From assembly GCA_947259435.1 (NCBI GenBank), contig CAMYMP010000661.1, forward strand, positions 1 to 8,795: DNA of 8,795 nt. The letters run 5' to 3'. The first letter of the stretch is position 1, and the number at the start of each line of letters is the position of its first letter. Origin of the DNA: an uncultured Woeseiaceae bacterium (GTDB taxonomy: Bacteria; Pseudomonadota; Gammaproteobacteria; Woeseiales; Woeseiaceae). This document shows positions 1 through 7,300 of this stretch, piece by piece. The position numbers were made by a program, and so were the translations under genes. The notes under the pieces are model-generated. The model had not been told where the DNA came from, did not search any database, and saw only the letters and a program-made list of their open reading frames with translations.

Positions 1-38
1 CGTGGATCGAGGAAATGCGGGAGGCGGGAGACGGTTAA
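1..38 (+). CDS. Possible 3' end of an upstream gene (fragment)
   Basis: One plus-strand frame is open from the window edge to a TAA at 36-38 and would encode the tail WIEEMREAGDG. The composition (acidic and charged, GC-rich codons) looks like a real C-terminus, but 11 codons cannot prove coding. If real, the gene converges on the tRNA-Thr and its stop lies only two bases from the encoded CCA end. No product can be named. Confidence 0.3.
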   Translation, partial: WIEEMREAGDG

Positions 39-39
39 A

Positions 40-115
40 TGGTGCCGGATAGGTGACTCGAACACCTGACCCCATCATTACGAATGATGTGCTCTACCAA
101 CTGAGCTAATCCGGC
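40..115 (-). tRNA. tRNA-Thr (anticodon CGT)
   Basis: Read on the minus strand, this 76-base stretch folds as a complete tRNA. The 7-bp acceptor stem pairs GCCGGAT with ATCCGGC, followed by discriminator A and an encoded CCA (bases 42-40). The D arm carries AGCTCAGTTGGTAGAGC. The anticodon stem CATCA/TGATG encloses the loop TTCGTAA, giving anticodon CGT, which reads ACG (Thr). The T arm contains GTTCGAGTC. The variable loop is short, so it is a class I tRNA. It lies downstream of the Fur-type gene in the same orientation but has its own plausible promoter. Confidence 0.96.
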
Positions 116-125
116 AGCGGCGCGA

Positions 126-154
126 AGTATAGCCGTAGTGCCTCAGATCGAAAA
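126..154 (-). promoter_or_regulatory. Probable promoter of tRNA-Thr
   Basis: On the minus strand a TATACT hexamer (131-126) sits about 10 bases before the mature tRNA 5' end. A weak -35 candidate TTTTCG (154-149) lies 17 bases further upstream. The bases between the -10 box and the tRNA are very GC-rich (TCGCGCCGCT), resembling the discriminator of stable-RNA promoters under stringent control. The -35 match is poor, so the call rests on the -10 box, its position and the discriminator. Confidence 0.5.
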
Positions 155-169
155 GGGCTACCGCGCCTA

Positions 170-577
170 TCAGGTCCGGTCGCGGACCTTGATCAGTACC
201 TCGACACTCTCCCGCTCGGTGCCGGCGGGAAGATCCGGCAGATTCCGGAAGCGGACCTGCTCGTCCGGGATATCCGACAGTTCGCCGGAATCCACGTTAT
301 AAAAGTGATGATGCGGGTGCGTGGTCGAGTCGTAGAATTTGCGCACCGGATCGACCATGACTTCTTTGACCAGGCCGCATTCGCTAAACAGATTCAGCGT
401 GTTATAGACCGTTGCCTTCGAGACCCCGCTGCCGGCAGCCTTCAGTTGTTCGATGATGTGGTCCGCCGAAAGATGCTGCGGCCGCTCGAGCAGGATGCTC
501 GCAATCTCGACGCGCTGCGGCGTCGGCAGAATGCCGTGTTTGTCAAAAAGATAAATAAGCCCTGACCTGGTCATCAT
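170..577 (-). CDS. Fur-superfamily metalloregulator, Irr/PerR-like
   Basis: A DNA-binding transcriptional regulator of the Fur superfamily, 135 residues from the preferred ATG at 577. The N-terminal winged helix covers about residues 5-80 (LPTPQR at 17-22, recognition-helix region VSKATVYNTLNLF at 52-64). The C-terminal dimerisation half carries FYDSTTHPHHHFY (81-93). H35, D83, H89, H91 and D102 match the five-ligand regulatory metal site of PerR (H37, D85, H91, H93, D104) at identical spacing. The structural-zinc CxxC pairs are absent; C67 is the only Cys. That absence and the HHH run recall Irr, the haem/iron-responsive branch, so iron or peroxide response is inferred. An in-frame ATG at 604 adds nine codons, but it sits two bases after a TATAAT box, while AAGGGA (589-584) is well spaced for 577. 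Transcribed divergently from the pilus cluster. Confidence 0.88.
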   Translation of the reverse strand: MMTRSGLIYLFDKHGILPTPQRVEIASILLERPQHLSADHIIEQLKAAGSGVSKATVYNTLNLFSECGLVKEVMVDPVRKFYDSTTHPHHHFYNVDSGELSDIPDEQVRFRNLPDLPAGTERESVEVLIKVRDRT

Positions 578-583
578 TCCAAG

Positions 584-589
584 TCCCTT
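584..589 (-). promoter_or_regulatory. Ribosome binding site deciding the start of the Fur-type gene
   Basis: AAGGGA on the minus strand lies six bases before the ATG at 577 and nine before the adjacent ATG at 574. No comparable purine run precedes the more distal ATG at 604. This favours the shorter protein. Confidence 0.6.
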
Positions 590-606
590 AGAGTCGCGAT
601 TCATGG

Positions 607-612
607 ATTATA
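607..612 (-). promoter_or_regulatory. -10 box (TATAAT) of the Fur-type gene
   Basis: A perfect TATAAT reads on the minus strand at 612-607, only two bases before the first in-frame ATG (604). Transcription would start near 600, inside the longer open frame. No good -35 hexamer is seen 16-18 bases upstream, so the promoter may need an activator. Confidence 0.5.
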
Positions 613-667
613 GCCCACTTTTGCGGCGTGCTGCGTGAGCTGCGTTGACCTACATTTGCAGCAGGAC

Positions 668-674
668 AAGGAGG
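668..674 (+). promoter_or_regulatory. Strong Shine-Dalgarno of the first gspH/fimT gene
   Basis: AAGGAGG is followed six bases later by ATG at 681. It fixes that start over the in-frame TTG at 645, which has no ribosome binding site. Confidence 0.8.
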
Positions 675-680
675 TCTGGA

Positions 681-1214
681 ATGCCACCACAACCGCGCGG
701 GTTTTCACTCTACGAACTGCTCATGACTCTGGCACTGGTCGGGGTACTGCTTGGTCTCGCCCTGCCCTCGTTCTCGGGCATTGTCGCCCGCAGCCGGATA
801 CACGCGGAGATCAACGCCCTTTTTCACGCCATCCATGTCGCGCGCAAGGAGTCGATCATGCGGCACAAGGTCGTGTCGATCTGTCCGAGTCACGACGGTC
901 TGAGCTGCACGCCCGGCCGCGACTGGTCAGCCGGCTGGCTGATGTTCGAAAACGCCGACCGCGACGAACCGCCGCGGCGGGACGCCGGCGAAGCACTATT
1001 GCAGGCGCACACGGTCGGCCAGAACGTCAGGGTCACTGCGAATCGGCTCGGCTTTACGCTTCGGGCAACGCGGAAGCGGGCTACCAACGGGACGTTTGTG
1101 GTGTGCGACATTGCGGGCCGGGTAGCGCCACGAGCGCTCGTCGTCAGCTACACCGGCCGGCCCCGTGTGGCACTCAGGACGACGCGCGGAGAATCGTACC
1201 GGTGTCCGCATTAA
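681..1214 (+). CDS. GspH/FimT-type minor pseudopilin (first copy)
   Basis: A minor type IV pilin of the GspH/FimT family, 177 residues, expected to be processed by the prepilin peptidase and held in the inner membrane before entering the pilus priming/tip complex. The class III leader is six residues plus G7, cleaved before F8 (PRG/FSLYELL), with the conserved Glu at +5 (E12) and a hydrophobic helix to about residue 36. The globular part has the family pattern SICPS...C...WSAGW (C68, C76, W82, W86), then VVCD (C142) and a C-terminal YRCPH (C175), which could form two disulfides. It is the first gene of the pilus cluster, 76 bases from the Fur-type gene's first ATG and divergent from it. It is a diverged paralog of the next gene; which of the two corresponds to FimU and which to FimT cannot be settled by eye. 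Confidence 0.9.
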   Translation: MPPQPRGFSLYELLMTLALVGVLLGLALPSFSGIVARSRIHAEINALFHAIHVARKESIMRHKVVSICPSHDGLSCTPGRDWSAGWLMFENADRDEPPRRDAGEALLQAHTVGQNVRVTANRLGFTLRATRKRATNGTFVVCDIAGRVAPRALVVSYTGRPRVALRTTRGESYRCPH

Positions 1215-1312
1215 GTTAAATAGGCGACCCCGAAATCGACCGTTTGTCGGACCGATCCGGCCGCTCGTCAGTTAAATAAGAACGCCTGGACCGCCCGCAG
1301 TATATTGCGTGC
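1215..1312 (+). other. Spacer between the two gspH/fimT genes, possible second promoter
   Basis: This 98-base gap is the longest in the pilus cluster. AGTTAAATA occurs at both ends (1214-1222 and 1270-1278). A TATATT hexamer at 1301-1306 lies six bases before the next ATG. No convincing -35 partner or terminator hairpin is visible. The gap may hold a promoter for the genes from 1313 onward, but this is weakly supported. Confidence 0.3.
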
Positions 1313-1918
1313 ATGAAAAAACGAACGCAAAAAGGCTTCACGCTTTATGAACTCCTGATTACGGTTCTGATCGTCGGCGTCGTGCTGTCGCTCGGAGTCC
1401 CGAACATGTCGGAGTTCACTGCCAACAGCCGAATTACGACTACGGCCAATGACCTGCATGCCGCGTTTCACCTGGCCCGCAGCGAGGCGGCACGTGCGAA
1501 GGACAACATCACGATCTGCGCCAGCGCGAACTCGATGGATGCCGATGCGGATTGCGGCGGCACCTGGGACCAGGGCTACATCGTCTTCGTCGACACCACC
1601 GGTGATATTTTGCGCAATACGGTCGACGAGACGGTTCTCAGAGCACATCCCGCTATTGCGGATGGCGTCACGCTGGCCATAGAGAACGACGGGACGTTCT
1701 TCAGCTACGGTCCGTCAGGACTCGGGCGCGGTAATGTACTGGGCCTCCAGGCAATAACGCGAGTCGTTGTTTGCGACGAGCGCGGCACCGAAGAGACGGC
1801 CAAGGATTTCTCGGCTGCTCGCCTGTTTGTTGCGACACCGCTCGGGCGCGCAACAATCATTCGCGACTTTAACACGGTCGAAACTGCATTGGCGTCAATC
1901 GGCAAACCCTGCCCGTAG
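1313..1918 (+). CDS. GspH/FimT-type minor pseudopilin (second copy)
   Basis: A 201-residue minor pilin of the GspH/FimT family. The short basic leader MKKRTQKG is cleaved before F9 (G8/FTLYELL) with E13 at +5, and the helix runs to about residue 36. The family hallmark ARSEAARAKDNITIC appears at about 55-69. Cysteines at C69, C81, C154 (VVVCDERG) and C200 (GKPCP) match the four-Cys layout of the preceding copy. Both copies have Tyr at +4 (LYELL), where many pilins have Ile or Val. Unlike its neighbours it has no clear Shine-Dalgarno: the bases before the ATG are TATATTGCGTGC. The protein should join PilV, PilW and PilX in the minor-pilin complex that primes assembly. FimU or FimT is the likely equivalent. 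Confidence 0.92.
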   Translation: MKKRTQKGFTLYELLITVLIVGVVLSLGVPNMSEFTANSRITTTANDLHAAFHLARSEAARAKDNITICASANSMDADADCGGTWDQGYIVFVDTTGDILRNTVDETVLRAHPAIADGVTLAIENDGTFFSYGPSGLGRGNVLGLQAITRVVVCDERGTEETAKDFSAARLFVATPLGRATIIRDFNTVETALASIGKPCP

Positions 1919-1949
1919 TCGCTCGCTGTATATATAAGGAATAGATTCG

Positions 1950-2420
1950 ATGTTGATGATTCACGAAAATGGCGCACACCGGCAACAGCGAGGTTTTTCG
2001 CTCGTCGAGGTATTGATCGCGCTGGTTATCATGTCAGTCGGCATGCTTGGCATCGCCGGCCTGTACGTGCAGAGCATGCAGGCGGGCCGCACTGCGACGT
2101 TTCGGCATCATGCCGTGACGCTCGCTGGCGACGTTGCGGACCGAATTCGGGCCAATCCAACCGCTGGCGCTGCCTACACGGCTGTGGGCGGTGCCGACAA
2201 TAGCTGCGTCGACATGGGTGTGAACTGCAGCGCGCCGCAAATGGCATCGCACGATATTTTTCTTTGGACCGATCAGGCGGACGAAACGCTGCCGGCCGGG
2301 ACCGTTACGATCACATACGACGGCGCCGTCACTCCGCCCACTTTCCTGATAGAAGTCAAATGGGTCGAGGCTGGTGAAGATCTCGACTACACAATCCAAA
2401 TTCCGGTAATAGGGTCTTGA
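1950..2420 (+). CDS. pilV: Type IV pilus minor pilin PilV
   Basis: A 156-residue minor pilin of the PilV/GspI-like family. A 15-residue leader ends at G15, with cleavage before F16 (RG/FSLVEVLIALVIMSVG) and E20 at +5. The sequence MSVGMLGIAGL just after the hydrophobic core is typical of PilV, as is the LAGDVADRIRANP segment near residues 59-71. Two Cys lie in the globular part (NSC and NCS). AAGGA (1936-1940) precedes the ATG by about nine bases. The gene follows the second gspH/fimT copy after 31 bases and abuts pilW at its 3' end, so they are probably cotranscribed. PilV is known to act in the priming subcomplex with FimU, PilW and PilX. Confidence 0.93.
   Translation: MLMIHENGAHRQQRGFSLVEVLIALVIMSVGMLGIAGLYVQSMQAGRTATFRHHAVTLAGDVADRIRANPTAGAAYTAVGGADNSCVDMGVNCSAPQMASHDIFLWTDQADETLPAGTVTITYDGAVTPPTFLIEVKWVEAGEDLDYTIQIPVIGS
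2411..2414 (+). promoter_or_regulatory. Ribosome binding site of pilW
   Basis: AGGG, inside the last codons of pilV, lies eight bases before ATG 2423 and only two before the in-frame TTG at 2417. It therefore supports the ATG. Confidence 0.45.
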
Positions 2421-2422
2421 GT

Positions 2423-3433
2423 ATGGCTAGCAGACAGAATGGCATGACCCTGGTCGAGTTGATGGTTGCACTTGCGATCGGCTCGTTCCTGATGATCGGT
2501 GCCGTACAGATTTATAACCAAAGCCGCCAGGCGTTTGTCATTAATGAGTCCATTGCACGCGTGCAGGAAACCGCGCAATTCACAATGGATACGCTCGAAA
2601 GTGATTTGCGGATGGTCAGCAACTGGGGCCGCAACAGCCGCTCGAAAATGGTCGAGGGACGCTCGTTGTCCGCCGCATCCACGGGCGCTGCGGCCGTGCC
2701 GAACCCCATAGGCCTGCCGGCTCCTCCTGATTGCGGCGCAGATTGGTCACTAAACCTGTCGGCGGTAATCGATGGGGAAGACAACTCTTACAGCCTGCTT
2801 TGCGCGGCCGAAGGTGGTGCCGGTGCGCAACCCAATTCCGACGTAATCACGGTTCGTCGCGCTTCAGTCAACCCGGTGGCCCCGCTGGATGGTCAATTGC
2901 AGATTCAGACGACTCGCGTTCAGGGCCGGCTATTTTCTGACGGCAACGTACCCGACGGCTTCAGCACGGACATAAATCCGAGCACCGGCGAACCCAACTC
3001 GACGACACATAACCTGATCATCAATACTTACTACGTTGCAGCGGATTCGGACCTCATCCCGGGTTCACCTGCGCTGCGGCGCAAATCTCTCGGCGTCGGA
3101 CTCGCCGGACCCATTGTCATCGACGAGGAAGTCGCGCCCGGCGTTGAGAACATCCAGATCCAACTCGGCGTTGATGTTGACGAGGACAACACGGTCGACC
3201 GCTACGTGAATCCGGGGGACGGCATTTACGATCCGGATGACGCGGCCTACATACCCGGCGCCCGTGTAATCGCGGCTCGGCTGTGGATCGTAGTCCGCGG
3301 CATCACTCCTGAGGTTGGCATACAGGACAACCGCGACTACGAGCCAGCGAACATGGATCTCGGCGTGCCGACTGACAATTTTCGCCGTATGCAGGTGTCC
3401 AAGACCATTCTTCTGCGTAACGCACGCACCTGA
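2423..3433 (+). CDS. pilW: Type IV pilus minor pilin PilW
   Basis: A 336-residue minor pilin, the largest of the set, as is usual for PilW/GspJ-like proteins. The leader MASRQNG is cleaved after G7 and the mature protein begins M8-TLVELMVALAIGSFL, with E12 at +5. The following QIYNQSRQAF and ARVQETAQFTMDTLESDLRM segments are characteristic of PilW. The C-terminal half contains acidic Asp-rich stretches (about 250-280, DVDEDNTVDRYVNPGDG), which resemble calcium-binding loops but do not form a clean EF-hand. An in-frame TTG at 2417 overlaps the pilV stop, but the ribosome site suits ATG 2423, two bases after that stop. The pairing with pilV suggests translational coupling. Known role: links PilX/PilY1 to the FimU/PilV part of the tip complex. 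Confidence 0.93.
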   Translation: MASRQNGMTLVELMVALAIGSFLMIGAVQIYNQSRQAFVINESIARVQETAQFTMDTLESDLRMVSNWGRNSRSKMVEGRSLSAASTGAAAVPNPIGLPAPPDCGADWSLNLSAVIDGEDNSYSLLCAAEGGAGAQPNSDVITVRRASVNPVAPLDGQLQIQTTRVQGRLFSDGNVPDGFSTDINPSTGEPNSTTHNLIINTYYVAADSDLIPGSPALRRKSLGVGLAGPIVIDEEVAPGVENIQIQLGVDVDEDNTVDRYVNPGDGIYDPDDAAYIPGARVIAARLWIVVRGITPEVGIQDNRDYEPANMDLGVPTDNFRRMQVSKTILLRNART

Positions 3434-3447
3434 TCAAGAGAAAGACA

Positions 3448-3912
3448 ATGAAAACAATGACTCAATTTCAGAAACAGCAAGGCGCGGCGCTCATCGTTGG
3501 CCTGATCATGATGGTCGTCATTACGGTTCTTGCCATCTCCGGCATGAATACGGCGACGACGGAGCTCGCAATGGCGCGCAACGACCAGAACTACGAGAAT
3601 GCGTTTCAGGCGGCCGAAACCGGCCTGGAGCAGGCGCTTTCTCAAGGTTCCTTTTCTGCATATGCTGGCACCACCACCCTGTCGCACACATACGGCAGCG
3701 AATCCGTTTCGGCAGAAATAATATTTGAAGATACGACGCACGTTCCGGACAAAGCATTCAGCCTCGGTGGCGGTGTCAAGGCCTACCATTTTCTTGTGAC
3801 CGCGACAGCCAAGTCCGAGAGAGCACCCGGATCGCCGACCGATCGCGACTCGTTTGCCACGCATTCACAAGCGTTTTATGTGGTCGGCCCGGAACAAAAT
3901 ACGATCAACTAA
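3448..3912 (+). CDS. pilX: Type IV pilus minor pilin PilX
   Basis: A 154-residue PilX-type minor pilin. The N-terminus QQGAALIVGLIMMVVITVLAISGM matches the PilX_N pattern. Cleavage is expected after G12, giving mature A13. Position +5 is V17 rather than Glu, a normal feature of the PilX/GspK branch, whose member sits at the very tip of the priming complex. The segment following the helix, TTELAMARNDQNYENAFQAAETGLEQA (about 37-63), is the family's second hallmark. AAGAG (3436-3440) lies seven bases before the ATG, and pilW ends 14 bases upstream. PilX is known to contact PilY1, whose gene follows after one small interposed gene. Confidence 0.93.
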   Translation: MKTMTQFQKQQGAALIVGLIMMVVITVLAISGMNTATTELAMARNDQNYENAFQAAETGLEQALSQGSFSAYAGTTTLSHTYGSESVSAEIIFEDTTHVPDKAFSLGGGVKAYHFLVTATAKSERAPGSPTDRDSFATHSQAFYVVGPEQNTIN

Positions 3913-3937
3913 GCGGTACACGGAACGGAGTAATTCC

Positions 3938-4279
3938 ATGAAAATTAAAATCATTCTTGCCGCGCTGATGCTAAGCCTGACTCTGCCGGCCACCGCAGAT
4001 TTTCGGACGGTTCAGGAAGCCTACGAAATTGCGCTAAGCAATGTCCGCCTCCCGGCAACCGAGTCGGGCACGATCGCATTCAAGAAGTGCAAAGAATGTC
4101 CCTACCTGACAAAACGAGTTGCCGCGGACGCAACATGGATAATCAATGAAAAGTCGACGACGCTCGAGGAATTTCGCCGCAAGCTGTCGGCGATGACCGA
4201 GCAAAGCAAGAAGATCGTCACGGTATTTCATCATCTGGACAAAGATGAAGTTACTCGCGTATCGATCTGGATCCGTTAG
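3938..4279 (+). CDS. Small secreted Cys-pair protein, PilY1-associated (copy A)
   Basis: A 113-residue protein of unknown function. It has a Sec signal peptide (MKIKIILAALMLSLTLPATA, cleavage likely after A20) and no further membrane segment, so it should be periplasmic or exported. The mature part of about 93 residues carries the pattern SNVRLPA...G...F..C..C (S34-A40, G44, F48, C51, C54), then LEEFRRKL (76-83) and a C-terminal beta-like stretch ending TRVSIWIR. The CxxC (CKEC) could be a disulfide or metal site. It is clearly paralogous to the protein at 7715-8074, and each lies directly before a pilY1 gene. By size and locus it recalls PilY2 of Pseudomonas, but that lies after pilY1 and homology cannot be judged here. 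GGAG (3927-3930) is spaced seven bases from ATG 3938; the longer frame upstream overlaps pilX and is not used. Confidence 0.85.
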   Translation: MKIKIILAALMLSLTLPATADFRTVQEAYEIALSNVRLPATESGTIAFKKCKECPYLTKRVAADATWIINEKSTTLEEFRRKLSAMTEQSKKIVTVFHHLDKDEVTRVSIWIR

Positions 4280-4296
4280 GCCATTCGCGGGACTTT

Positions 4297-4304
4297 GAGA
4301 GGAA
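4297..4304 (+). promoter_or_regulatory. Ribosome binding site of the first pilY1
   Basis: GAGAGGAA ends five bases before ATG 4310. It overlaps the alternative in-frame TTG at 4295, so it fixes the start at 4310. Confidence 0.65.
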
Positions 4305-4309
4305 CAAAA

Positions 4310-7300
4310 ATGAAGATGGTAATTCAAAAGGCAAAATGGATCAGCTTCGGGCTGCTGTTAGCTCTGTTCTCTGGCGCGCCTGCAATGGCCGATGACACTG
4401 AACTTCTGCTGCTCAATCCCGATGCGGAAATCGAGACCAAGCCGAACGTCCTGTTGATCATTGACTCGTCGGGCAGTATGGGTACTGATGAGGAAACCCG
4501 CGAGGTGTACGAGTACACCACGATGTACGCCGGAGGCGCGACCGCATGTGACCCCAATTACTTGTACTGGTCCGAATTGAAGAAAGTCACGCCGAGCTGT
4601 GATCCGTCGAATACCAAGCGGATTCTGAAAACAGCTTTTGTCTGTGACCATGCCACCAAGCAGCTGGAGGGCATCGGTAGCTATCGCAGCACGTTGGCGC
4701 AATACCGTGACGGCAGTTCCGGATTTTTCAGCGTCTTCCTCGGACTTGACACAGAGCGCTGGCAGAAGCTCGAGGACGGCAACGAAACGGGGATCGTCGA
4801 GTGTAAGAAAGACCGCAAGGAACACGGTGACGGCATCGACGTCGATGCTGTGTACGCACAACGCGGCGGCGACGTCGCGCCATTTACGGACGATGGCGAT
4901 GAAGAAGTCGCCTGGGGAAGCTGGCCGACGAATCAGTCCGCCACGATGTACGACGGTAACTACCTGAATTATCTTGAAACCGGCGGCCTCACGATCATGG
5001 ACAGCCGTATCAATATCGTGCAGAACACCGCGACCGCAATCCTGAACTCGATCGAGGGCATCAACGTTGGCGTCATGCGCTTCAATAACAGTGACGGTGG
5101 CCCGGTTATCCTTGCGATGCAGGATCTCGACACCAACCGCGCCGACATATTGGCTACGATTGACGCTATCCCCTCGGGTGGTGCGACACCGGTATCGGAG
5201 GCTCTGTATGAGTCGGCTCTTTACTGGCGTGGTCTGCCAGCCTATTACGGCGAGAATATCGACGAGAATCCGACGGACCCCGACGCACTCGTGTCATCCG
5301 CTCCGGAGGTCTACCAGCAGCCGCTTAGCGAGGTATGCTCCAAGAACTTCAACGTGCTGCTAACCGACGGTGTGCCAGTCAACGATGAGGAGACGCCAGA
5401 TCTCGTCGACGGTCTGCCGAACTGGATTGCAACACACGAATACTCCGGATGTACCGGCACCGGCATGGGCGACTGTCTCGACGATGTCGCTGCGTACCTG
5501 AACCAGGATGATATATCCACGGAGCCCGGCCGCCAGACAGTGATTACGCACACCATCGGCTTTGCAATCGATCTGCCGATTCTCGAGGAAACCGCGCTGC
5601 GCGGCGGTGGAGACTATTTCCTTGCCGACGACATTGAGAGTCTGACGATTGCTTTGCTCGAGATCGTCAATGACATTACGGACCGCTCCTTGTCGTTTGC
5701 AGCGCCGGCCGTTGCGGTCAATACGTTCAACCGTACCCGCAACCTGAACGACCTGTATCTGACAACGTTTGCGGCGCGCGATAAGGTTCATTGGCCCGGC
5801 AACCTGAAGAAATATCGCATTTCCGACGGCGAGATCGTCGACAAATACGATGCTGCGGCAGTCAACCCTACCAACGGACTGTTCTATGACACCGCATCCA
5901 GTTACTGGTCTACCGGTGCGGACGGCAATGACGTCAACCTTGGCGGCGCAGTTGAAAACCTTCCAGATCCTAGCGTGCGTGAGTTGTATACAAATAACAC
6001 GACTGACGATGACCTGACGGCCGCTGCCAATGCGCTGACCCCGTCGAATGCGAGTTCGTTCTCGCTATCCGATTTTGGGTTGACAGGAGCCGACGAAGAG
6101 CCGGAGATTGAAGATCTGATTCGCTGGGCTCGCGGTGAAGACATTCTGGATGAGGATCTTGATCCGCTAACGACTACGCGCAAGGCGATGGGCGACCCCC
6201 TGCACTCCCAGCCTGCCGCGGTCGTCTACGGTGGCACCGAAGAAAGCCCCGACGTGACTGTTTTTACGGCTACCAACGACGGTTATGTGCACGCGATCGA
6301 CGCCGATACCGGCGAAGAGCTGTGGGCCTTTATCCCGAAAGAGCATCTCGCGAAACTGCCGAGTCTGTACTTCAATCCCGATGCGCCTTTCAAAAACTAT
6401 GGCGTTGACGGTGACATCGTGCCTGCCGTCGCCGATCGCGATAGAGACGGCGTAATCGAGCCGGGCGATGGCGACTTCGTTTACATCATGTTCGGCATGC
6501 GACGCGGCGGCAATGCTTATTACGCGCTGGACGTAACCAACAGAAACAGCCCGCAGCTCAAGTGGCGCGTCGAAGCCACCGGCTTCGGCCAGAGCTGGTC
6601 CCGGCCGACGATTGTGCGCATGGACATCGACGATCCTGGTCTCAACAGCGATCAGGCGGTTGTCGTTATTGGCGGCGGTTACGACAGTGTGCACGACACG
6701 ATTGGCCACCCGGGGACCGCCGATACTCAGGGCGCGGGCATCTTCTTCCTTGACCTGCAGTCGGGCGAGATACTTTGGCGCGCTGGCGCCGACGCCGGCG
6801 CCAACCTGCAGCTGACGGACATGACCCGTTCGATTCCGAGCCAGGTCACGGTGATCGATGTCAACGGGGATCGCTTTGCCGATCGCATGTATGCGTCGGA
6901 CATGGGCGGTCAGATTCTGCGCTTCGACATTTTCAACGGGAAAACGCCGGATGGAACTGGCGCAGACGCGTTGGTGACGGGTGGCGTCGTGGCGCAACTT
7001 GGCGCGGAAGGCTATTTGGTGGGCGACGAAGACACACGGCGCTTCTATACCAGCCCGGATATATCGATCTTTAATGACATCGTGGCGGATCGCCGTTTCA
7101 TCGCCATCAGCATCGGTAGCGGTTATCGCGCGCATCCGTTGGATAACACGAATAATGACCGCTTCTACTCTATTCGCGACAAGAACATCTTTAACCTGCT
7201 GTCGCAAGCTGAATACGATGCGTTCACACCGGTCACCGATGCCGAACTTGTCGAAATTAGCGGCACGGTCGGCACAACAATCGGAGCGACTCAGCGTGGC

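Noticed and set aside
40..115. tRNA-Thr as an integration site for a mobile element
   Set aside because: No integrase, no repeat of the tRNA 3' end and no mobility genes are seen; the neighbouring genes are ordinary chromosomal functions.
645..660. Possible sigma-54 promoter before the pilus cluster (TTGACC...TTTGCA)
   Set aside because: The -12 half (TTGCA) fits, but the -24 half lacks the GG. The implied start of transcription near 671 would fall inside the Shine-Dalgarno. As a sigma-70 -35 box, TTGACC has no -10 partner.
635..1219. Overlapping plus-strand open frame (194 codons) across the first gspH/fimT gene
   Set aside because: It is a shifted frame of the pilin gene, Arg-rich, with no prepilin motif. 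The frame starting at 681 has a perfect Shine-Dalgarno and pilin signature.
1237..1249. CGAC-CGTTT-GTCG hairpin between the two gspH/fimT genes
   Set aside because: A four-base stem with no following T-run; too weak for a terminator.
6167..7207. Long (346-codon) open frame on the minus strand inside pilY1
   Set aside because: It lies opposite well-conserved PilY1 propeller sequence, has no ribosome site or recognisable domain, and its composition (rich in Arg, Val, His) is what an antisense frame of GC-rich coding DNA gives.
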